13,431 nt of DNA from the NCBI GenBank assembly GCA_026770595.1, contig MU634301.1:1-13431 (forward strand). Direction: 5' to 3'. The position numbers and the translations under genes were made by a program. The notes under the pieces were generated by a model. The model searched no databases and was not told where the DNA came from. It worked only from the letters and a program-made list of their open reading frames with translations. Source of the DNA: Ochromonadaceae sp. CCMP2298. Its lineage: Eukaryota > Sar > Synurophyceae > Ochromonadales > Ochromonadaceae. This document shows, one piece after another, positions 7,701-13,431 of this stretch; positions within the stretch are counted from its first letter, which is position 1, and every line of letters begins with the position of its first letter.

Positions 7701-9766
7701 CTCTTCTGAGCCGCCTCTCCTCGGCACGGCCACATCGTTGTACTTGGTGTGCTCTCGCCCTCGCCCTTACCCTTGTGCCCTTCCTGACCCACTGTATTCC
7801 CCTCTCCCTACCTCTCCCTGCCTCTGCCTCCTGTGCCCTCTCTGCCCTCTCTGCCTGGCAGCTGATCGAGTACCTCAAGGTCGTGCACCGCCGCTCCGCC
7901 ATCGTCGTGGACATCTTCGACCGCGCCTGCACCTTCCTCTGCCTGCTGACGGGCACCAAGGAGGGGGGCATGGTCTCTATCGAGGAGTGGAAGGTCTTCG
8001 ATAAGCTGCGCGTGTACCTGCCCTCCCCCCTGAGCGGCATCCTGCCCCTGGAGGAGAGCAAGGTGGTCGCGCACGACGCGTCTATCGCCTCTATGGACTC
8101 GCTCATGCAGCAGGCGGCGGAGGCTCGGCGCTTGCGGCTGGACGAGTACAGGGTGGGACTGATGGCGCTGCCCCGCAGCTTCTTCACGCTCTGCGCGCAC
8201 CTGAGCCTGGTGGACGAGGGCAAGGCGCAGTGCCTCAAGGACGGGTTCCTGCGTCGCTGCATGGACAGGCTCTCTCTGCTCAACCGACAGTTCATCCGCA
8301 ACGCCGCTAAGTACTCGCGCAGCAGCGGTAGCCAGGAGTTCCAGACGCTGGCGGCGGACCTGTGCGCTTGCCTGCACCTGGTGGCCAACTGCGCCAACTT
8401 CCACCACCCCAAGCACGGCTCCTGCAACGACGTGATCCTGCACGAGCTGTACGAGTTCGTGCCCCTGCTCAAGAACGTGCTCTGCTGGCAGCAGGTCACG
8501 CAGGCCCCGCGCACGATGGAGATGGTCATGTGGGCCTACGCGGCGCTGGAGGCCATCGCCAAGGACGCCTACCGCGTGCACAAGATATTCACCGCGCACG
8601 ACGTCTTCGAAATCATCCGCACCGAGCTCTCTCTGCTGGAGACGCTGCCGCTGGCCGGGGCGCGCTCTGCAGTGAACGTGCTCACCTTCTCCTGCCGCGG
8701 GCTGACCTCCAAGTACGTCATCGACTGCACGCCGCGCCTGCGAGAGCCCCTCAGCAAGGCTGCGCGCATCCACCCGCAGCTGGGCCCCCTGGTGGACGAC
8801 GCCAACTGGACGCTGACCAAGAGCGCCAAGATGTACCGAGAGACCGTGGACCCGCGCTTCCAGCCGGACGTGCACGAGGACGCGGCACTGGACGCGGCGC
8901 TGGAGGAGTTCGTGCGCACCGGCTCGAAGTCCGCACACACCAATGCCAGCTTCCTCGTAATGTCGCCCCCCAGATCCTTCCAGGCGCCCAGTGACTCTGG
9001 GGACACCGGCTTGGCGGCTGCGCTGGCAGACATCACTCGTAGGAACGACGACAGCCAGTTCTCGCCCCACCAGTCGCCCGCTGGCTCTTCCAAGTTCCTG
9101 CCCACGCAGTACCCGCCCGGCGAGGAGCAGCGCGCAGGCACGTATCTGCACTGCGGGGTGTCCTCCTGCGGCTCGCTGCTGCTGCCCCACGCGCCGCACA
9201 GCCACGGCCTGACCGCGCAGCTCACCGAGGCACAGCGCGAGCACCAGCTGCAGCACGTAGCTACGCACGACGCGGAGGACTCAGGCAAGACGCTGCTGGG
9301 CAAGCTGAGCGCGCGGGGGTCGGAGCTGCAAGGGCGCATGGAAGACGGCAAGACCAAGGGGGGGTTGCGGGACCTGCGGCGCCACAGCCAGCACCCCTCG
9401 CCCTACCCCGACTCCCCCGACCGCACCGCCCCCGGGTATGTGTCCGACCCCGATGTGCTGGACGTTATGCTGGCGGGCGTGATGCAGGGGACGCAGGGGA
9501 CGCAGGGGACGGGGCCGGCCTCGCTGCCTGCCAGGGTGCGCTCGGCGGCGTTCTCGCCCTCGAAAGGGTCCGCCAAGCGCAGCACGGTCTCGGCAGTGGG
9601 CACGGGTGGCATGGGTGGCATGGGTGGCATGGGTCTGAAGTCGGCCTCCCCCACGGGCAGTCTGAGCAGCGGCTCCCTGCTCGTGCCCAGGGCGGACCGG
9701 ATGCGCTCCATCTCGGTGCAGGAGATGCCGCAGCTCAAATTCACGCGACCTCCGCCCGCCAAGTGA
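4706..9766 (+). CDS. Large armadillo-like helical protein with an IQ motif, function unknown
   Basis: Exons are 4706-4753, 4943-7687 and 7862-9766, giving 1,565 residues. I do not recognise the family. Exon 1 supplies MATKHLSQEEQAQYDK, joined in phase 0 to MMGGSVTDRTQFLGKESNAY. The ATG at 4943 directly follows an acceptor (CCTACAG), so it is probably not the true start. Residues 235-245 (IQDAFRASRQR) fit an IQ calmodulin-binding motif with Ala in place of the usual Gly. From about 250 to 1250 the protein is almost entirely amphipathic helix, with Leu/Ala/Cys spacing like armadillo or HEAT folds. From about 1286 it turns Ser/Pro/Gly-rich and disordered, with QGT x3 and GGM x3 repeats near 1472-1480 and 1512-1521. 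No signal peptide or membrane helix stands out. A scaffold role, perhaps calcium/calmodulin-regulated, is plausible but unproven. It is tandem with the DRC5-like gene and convergent with the PHD gene. Exon 1 is the least certain part because its donor is weak. Confidence 0.8.
4754..4942 (+). other. Intron 1 of the armadillo-like gene (189 nt)
   Basis: The donor is GTTCGT, weak at +3, and the acceptor CCTACAG, phase 0. A CTAAC branch motif at 4909-4913 lies about 30 nt from the acceptor. It contains in-frame stops, so it cannot be coding. It is supported mainly by the acceptor, the branch motif and the coding-like exon 1. Confidence 0.6.
7688..7861 (+). other. Intron 2 of the armadillo-like gene (174 nt, in frame and stop-free)
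   Basis: The donor is a perfect GTAAGT and the acceptor CTGGCAG, phase 0. The 58 codons have no stop, but composition switches sharply to C/T-rich sequence and would encode a Leu/Pro/Ser/Cys-rich stretch unlike the helices on both sides. No CTAAC motif is present; CTGAC at 7784-7788 is the nearest candidate. Confidence 0.75.
9484..9510 (+). repeat. 9-bp tandem repeat, three copies (QGT x3)
   Basis: GCAGGGGAC is repeated three times without mismatch inside the disordered tail of the armadillo-like protein. It preserves the frame and encodes Gln-Gly-Thr units. Confidence 0.9.
9604..9630 (+). repeat. 9-bp tandem repeat, three copies (GGM x3)
   Basis: GGGTGGCAT is repeated three times without mismatch in the same disordered tail and encodes Gly-Gly-Met units. 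It probably varies in copy number between strains. Confidence 0.9.
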
Positions 9767-9859
9767 AAAGCCTGCCCGTGCTTCCCCATTGCACCTGCTG
9801 TACGTGGGCCTGCTTCACCCCCACAAGACCTACACGCCACAGCACAGCCTTAGAGCTTA

Positions 9860-9864
9860 TGTAA
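9860..9864 (+). terminator. Poly(A) signal of the armadillo-like gene (TGTAA)
   Basis: TGTAA starts 94 nt after the TGA stop in locally A/T-rich sequence. There is no AATAAA before it. Confidence 0.5.
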
Positions 9865-9920
9865 GAACTGTATATGTTATGAAGTATAATCTTGTCGTTA
9901 TTGTTTCTCACATAGAGTAT

Positions 9921-9939
9921 TGCCAGTAATTGACTGGCA
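9921..9939. terminator. Perfect hairpin between two convergent gene ends
   Basis: The 7-bp arms are exact inverse complements around AATTG. The site lies about 155 nt after one stop codon and 160 nt after the other. A role in 3' processing or termination is only inferred from position. Confidence 0.3.
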
Positions 9940-10097
9940 TAAATGAGGAATTCCCTTTGCACACACCCCCCTTCTTCCTGCGAGCCACCTCAGCACACAC
10001 ACGCAGACACATCCCAGCCCCCAGCAGGCACTTCTAAACCCTCTACTCCGCAGCTACCTCCAGGACCTCTGCGACTCATGGCCCCCCTCCCTGCTAC

Positions 10098-12571
10098 TCA
10101 TTTTTTCGCACTCATATAGTCCCTCCTCCGCCCCACCACTGGCGACCCAGAGGAATCGCTCTGCAGGCTGTCGTCGTCGCCCTCCCCGTCCGCGGTGCCG
10201 CCCCCACCCCCGCCCCTGTTCGCGGCGAGGGACTGCGCGGGTGCGGCCCTGCTCTTCTTGGCCAGCAGGGCATGCTGCTCCCTGGGCCGTTTGCCAGTCG
10301 CCGCCTTGGAGCCCCCAGCCGGTCTCTCCCCTGCTCCTGCGCCTCCACGCCCCCCAGCCCCACCTCGCCCTGCGTCGCCGGCACCAGCACTGCTGCTGCT
10401 GCTAACGCCGGGTATTTCCCAGGCTCTCAGAAGCGCTTGGGTATCATGCACTCGCTTGAGGCTCTGAGCGCGGTTCGCCGCCCACACCCGCTCTGCCTCC
10501 GCTTCGGCAGCCACGCTCGCCTGCAGATGCTGCCTGAACTGCCGGTTCTGCTCCTGCAGCTGGCGGATCTCCTGTGACTGCTGCCCCACCAGAACATCCT
10601 GCGCGTCCATGCGCCGCTGCGTGTTGGCGCTGCTCTTGGCGCTCTCCCTGAGCTCCGCTTCGCGCCTCGAGCTCCGCTTCGCTTCTCCGTGCGCCACAGC
10701 CAGCTGAGCCCTGAGCTCGTCCATCTCTATCGCCATCAGGCTTATAACGTCAGCCAGCATCTTCTGAGACCCGTCTCTGTCCCTGTCCACCACTCTGTCC
10801 ACCACTCTGTCCACCACTCTGTCTCTGCCTTCAATGTCCCTCTCTCTGTCACCGTCCCCATCCCCGTCCCCATCCCTGTCCCCATCCCTGCCCTCATCCC
10901 TGTCCCTGTCCCTGCCATTCGAGGCAGACCAGTCGTCGGCCACAGCCATCTCCGCCCCGTGAGTGGGAGTATCCGAGCCACTCCCACTGCTGGAGCTGCT
11001 GGAGCCGCTACTGCCCCCGCCGCTGGACACCTGCCCCATCTGCCGATGAACCTGACGAGCGGGCTCTGCGGGCCAGTCCTCCACCACGTCCGCCCCCTGC
11101 CTCGCCTTGCCTCTCTCTGCCGTCAGCGTCTCCGCATACGTAGGTGCAGGCGTCGCTGGTGCTCGAGAGGCCTTGGAGCGCGGGGATTGGGTCTTTGCAG
11201 GGCCCTTCCCGCTCGAGCTCCCTGCCCCCTCTGCCTGCCTTTGCAGCCCTGATTCCACGTCTGTGCGCTGCTCAAGCTCCTGCATACAGGCAGCGCAAGT
11301 CCAGCCATCGCCGAACTAAGGGGAAGGGGACAGCAGGGAAAGGCATGTGAGGATTAAACGAGGACTGCACGACGACTTCGCAGTGGACTCAAGCCAGGCG
11401 GCGGTACGCCACGCTATCCCCCCACCTACCGTGGGCACCTCGGGCTTCATCGCTTGCTTGACACACTCGATGTGGAATGCGCCCACGGGGCAGGAGTCGC
11501 TGCTGCACTGCACCACTTCCCCCTTCTTGCTGCCGCTGCCGCACACGCAGTCGAACTGCCTGGCCAATTTGGAGGCCTGGAATCCATGGTTGCTGGCCGT
11601 GTGCTGGGGGCAGTACCAGCGCACTGACTTTGAGGGCTGCGGGGGAGGGGGAGGAAGAGGGGGGTGGGAGGGATGGGAGTGTGCGGAGGGACAAAAAGAG
11701 GGAAGGGGGGTTAGACAGAGCCGAAGCAGGCACGCAAACCGAAGGGCGAAGTCTCACCTTTGACCGGCCGCAGCAGCCCACATGGCACCACTGCAGGCAG
11801 TCCTTCTCGCTGCACTCCGCCAGGTCGTCTATGATGTCTTGCTTGCAGAAGCAGGGCAGGTACCGGTAGGTGCTGGCCTGCTCCGCGTCGCTGTCGTCGT
11901 CTTGGGTGAGCTCCAGGCCGCGCACTCGACCGCGCACCGCGTGCAGGTAGCGCACTATTCTGAAGGACAGAGAGGAGTTCTGGAAGGCCCACTGCTCGGC
12001 TGGGGGGGGGAAGAGGGGGGGATAGGAGTGTGTGGGAGTGTGTGGGAGAAGGGTTAGACAGCGCCAAGCAGGGACGCAGACCATGAACTGATGAAGTCTC
12101 ACCCGTGAGCGCCTCTTTGGACTTGTCCATGCGGAGTCTCCGGCGCATCCAGGGGTTCGCCCCCTTCTGCATGCAAAAGTCCACACCAGTGAGGTTGTCG
12201 TCGATGGCGCAGAGCATCAGAGGGCTCACGTTGTCTTCCACGACAAGATTTATGTCTGCGTTATAATTCTTCACCAGCATCCTCATGCAGTCGTTCTGCC
12301 TTGCGCGGCTGCAGATACTGAGCAGCGTGGCATCCTCGTGGGTTGTTGACAAGTAGTTGACGTCGAAGAGTTTAGAGGAATAGTCTTTGTCGTTGAAGTA
12401 GTTCTTGATGAAGGCATTCAATTGCTTCCTCCCATCCTTCTTGTCCGCTCGGAAGACTCTCTCGATGTCGTCAAAGATGGACTCGTGCAGATTCTGTATG
12501 CGCTGTGGATATGATTCCTGTTTCGCCCTCTGCAGGTCGGCTGCGCGCGAATCCCCAACTGTAGGGGGCAT
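10098..12571 (-). CDS. Ankyrin-like and tandem ING-type PHD finger protein, four exons
   Basis: Exons are 12571-12103, 11999-11758, 11636-11430 and 11315-10098, giving 711 residues plus TGA. Residues 70-143 look like two ankyrin repeats. PHD1 has C206-x-C208, C219, C224, H229, C232, C246 and H249, the last ligand being His instead of Cys. PHD2 has C267-x-C269, C281, C286, H292, C295, C313 and C316. The C-x-C opening and WYCP closing resemble the ING family, whose fingers read H3K4me3. PHD1 keeps a Trp (W227) at the ING aromatic-cage position; PHD2 has Ala there. Each zinc finger is completed only by splicing (PHD1 over intron 2, PHD2 over intron 3), which strongly supports the joins. Residues 307-711 are low-complexity, with an Arg-Asp/Gly-Asp tract (about 441-489), a likely coiled coil (QSQEIRQLQEQNRQFRQHL) and a Gly/Ser-rich tail ending MSAKK. 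A nuclear chromatin-reader role is inferred. The ATG at 12571 is the first true ATG. I do not recognise a named ortholog. Confidence 0.85.
10788..10823 (-). repeat. 12-bp tandem repeat, three perfect copies (DRVV x3)
   Basis: On the plus strand CACCACTCTGTC occurs three times without mismatch. Read on the coding strand it gives Asp-Arg-Val-Val units. An imperfect GGGAC/GGGAT run follows on the left (about 10851-10912), encoding alternating Arg-Asp and Gly-Asp. Confidence 0.9.
11316..11429 (-). other. Intron 3 of the PHD gene (114 nt)
   Basis: The donor is GTAGGT and the acceptor CCTTAG, phase 0. Removing it brings C313 and C316 into PHD2. Read through in frame, the first stop would be the TAG of the acceptor itself. 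No CTAAC motif is present; TTTAAT is the nearest candidate. Confidence 0.85.
11637..11757 (-). other. Intron 2 of the PHD gene (121 nt), similar to intron 1
   Basis: The donor is GTGAGACTTC and the acceptor CCCGCAG after a long pyrimidine tract, phase 0. A CTAAC motif lies at 11710-11714. A second in-frame acceptor 9 nt downstream would drop Pro-Ser-Lys from the last PHD1 loop. The longer form fits ING loop length better. Confidence 0.85.
12000..12102 (-). other. Intron 1 of the PHD gene (103 nt), similar to intron 2
   Basis: The donor is GTGAGACTTC and the acceptor CCCCCAG. The intron is phase 1, joining G to CC to make an Ala codon. A CTAAC motif lies at 12053-12057, and a 10-bp unit (GGAGTGTGTG on the plus strand) is tandemly doubled near the middle. 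Blocks GTGAGACTTC, CCTGCTT, CTGTCTAACCC and CACACTCC are shared, in the same order, with intron 2. Confidence 0.85.
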
Positions 12572-12995
12572 GACCGCTCTCGTTGAGCTTGTTGAGCTTG
12601 CGAGCTTGATCAATCTGGTGCCAGATCAATCGCCCTGTCTCGAAGATCAGTCCGAACTTTTTGCAAATCCTGGCTTTCGAGACTTTTTACGAGTGAATAG
12701 TCGTCAACAGTCCGTGTCAGTTCGAATCAGACGTCTATTGGGTGAGACAGGGGGGTTGACGTTGTGGGCAAGGAGATTGACGAATTAAGGAAGAGTAATG
12801 CGCACACATTCCAGAGGTGAGACATTCACTGCAGTCTTCGAATTGGTCGTCAAACACAGCCCCATTTCCCGCTTCACCTGTCCCTCCTCCTCCACCGCAG
12901 CTTTCTGAGTCGCGAGGGAGCTGCAGATCTGGACCGCGCGTAAGAGCTAATCCGACTTCGTCCGAGCTGCCAAGCTGCAGACCTGTGCGCGGAAG
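12572..12995. promoter_or_regulatory. Upstream region of the PHD gene and of a possible right-edge gene
   Basis: This region probably holds two divergent promoters. Near the PHD start lie a doubled GTTGAGCTT (12582-12590, 12591-12599), two GATCAATC copies 16 bp apart (12608-12615, 12624-12631) and a dyad ATCTGG-TG-CCAGAT (12613-12626). Further right are acceptor-like (ending 12899) and donor-like (12940) sequences, but no frame gives a convincing coding exon. The stretch is most likely untranslated. Confidence 0.35.
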
Positions 12996-13379
12996 GTAAG
13001 AGTGGCTGAGGAGTTACGGTTTCCTCTGTACTACTTGCCTTACTATGCTATGCTATGCTGCTGCCTTCTTTACGCTGCTGCCTGTGCTGTGCTGCCTCCT
13101 CGGCGTTTTTTCCTCTTCTGTCTTCACTATACTGTGCTGTTTCTTTTGCTCCTCTATGCCGCTGCTCTGCAATGCTGCCTGCCTACCCTGTCCTCAAAAC
13201 CGCCTCCCCTGCTCTGCGGTATTGCCTACCTGACTACCTACCTGCCTGCCTGCCTGCCTCTCCCCTCACCCCCTCCCAACTTTCCCCCTACTCCCCGCAA
13301 TCCCCCTTCTGACTTATATCTGTATCACTTACATCCATCTGACCCATCCCATCCCCTCCCCTAACCTCTTACTCCCCAG
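12996..13379 (+). other. Probable 5'UTR intron of a gene running off the right edge
   Basis: The donor-like GTAAGA is at 12996 and the acceptor ACTCCCCAG ends at 13379, preceded by CTAAC at 13361-13365. Nearly the whole 384 nt is strikingly pyrimidine-rich on the plus strand, as in the other introns here. It includes (TATGC)n near 13044 and (CCTG)n near 13236-13260. Open reading frames across it are explained by the lack of purines rather than by coding. Confidence 0.45.
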
Positions 13380-13431
13380 GTTATCTGGTCAAAGCGGGTG
13401 AGACGCAGATGTCGCTGTGCTTAGGGCAGAC
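13380..13431 (+). CDS. Possible first exon codons of a right-edge gene (partial)
   Basis: After the proposed acceptor an ATG at 13409-13411 opens MSLCLGQ and continues off the window. The same frame is open back to the acceptor, while the other two frames meet stops. The evidence is too short to name a product. A GTGAGAC at 13398-13404 could also act as a donor, which would change this reading. Confidence 0.25.

Larger units (their letters stand above)
9767..10097. other. Convergent 3' flanks of the armadillo-like and PHD genes
   Basis: No gene is visible in these 331 bp. The left half carries the TGTAA signal of the plus-strand gene and an A/T-rich patch (about 9855-9955). A perfect 7-bp inverted repeat with a 5-nt loop (TGCCAGT, AATTG, ACTGGCA) spans 9921-9939. 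The right half is C/A-rich. No TGTAA or AATAAA is present for the minus-strand PHD gene. Confidence 0.7.

Noticed and set aside
5746-8004. A 752-codon open frame on the plus strand in another phase
   Set aside because: It overlaps the armadillo-like gene, is Ala/Arg/Gly/Pro/His-rich as expected for an off-phase read, and crosses the exon-intron border without a composition change.
7808-9268. A 486-codon minus-strand open frame
   Set aside because: It is antisense to exon 3 of the armadillo-like gene, includes part of intron 2, and shows no recognisable domain.
11389-12186. A continuous minus-strand reading frame across PHD introns 1 and 2
   Set aside because: It joins true exon 2 with intron sequence and then reads exon 3 out of phase, destroying PHD1 closure and PHD2. 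The spliced model keeps every zinc ligand.
12572-12613. Extension of the PHD gene N terminus to 12613
   Set aside because: The codon there is TTG. The first ATG in frame is at 12571, and the extension runs through the repeat cluster of the promoter.
13002-13364. A 120-codon plus-strand open frame of Leu/Pro/Cys
   Set aside because: It is the direct result of a pyrimidine-only tract, lies inside the proposed intron and resembles no protein.
1-13431. Mobile elements, CRISPR arrays, tRNA, rRNA or viral genes
   Set aside because: No transposase, long terminal or inverted repeats, spaced repeat array, tRNA-like cloverleaf or rRNA-like stretch was recognised on either strand.

Overview
The window is a gene-dense piece of a nuclear eukaryotic genome: short spliceosomal introns with GT..AG borders, eukaryote-specific families, and no operons. 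Two clues point to a unicellular green alga or a relative. First, four of the five well-supported genes carry TGTAA, the green-algal poly(A) signal, shortly after the stop codon. Second, a DRC5/TCTE1-type protein implies motile 9+2 flagella. This assignment is an inference; no marker gene in the window fixes the species.

Layout, left to right. (1) 1-627, plus: the C-terminal third of the PP2A scaffold subunit A (HEAT repeats), cut by the window edge. (2) 898-2642, minus: a five-exon SLC37-type sugar-phosphate/phosphate antiporter of 483 residues. (3) 3067-4371, plus: a single-exon leucine-rich-repeat protein of the nexin-dynein regulatory complex (DRC5). It diverges from the transporter across a 424-bp shared upstream region. 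(4) 4706-9766, plus: a three-exon gene for a 1,565-residue alpha-helical, armadillo-like protein with an IQ motif and a disordered tail. I do not recognise its function. (5) 10098-12571, minus: a four-exon gene for a 711-residue protein with ankyrin-like repeats, two ING-type PHD fingers, an Arg-Asp-rich repeat tract and a coiled coil, probably a chromatin reader. (6) From about 12600 to the right edge: a divergent upstream region, then what looks like a 5'UTR intron and the first codons of another plus-strand gene.

The genes do not form a pathway. They are independent housekeeping (PP2A, transporter), flagellar (DRC5) and chromatin (PHD) genes in mixed orientation. No mobile element, CRISPR array, rRNA or tRNA was seen.

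The most interesting signals lie in the introns. Introns 1 and 2 of the PHD gene are clearly similar to each other at sequence level, as expected for introner-type mobile introns or a recent intron duplication. Seven of the nine coding introns carry an exact CTAAC branch-point motif. Two introns are multiples of three with no stop codon, so their retention would leave the frame open. Small tandem duplications sit on a polypyrimidine tract/3' splice site and on a possible donor site. All joins were made by hand from splice consensus and frame continuity; no transcript data were available.
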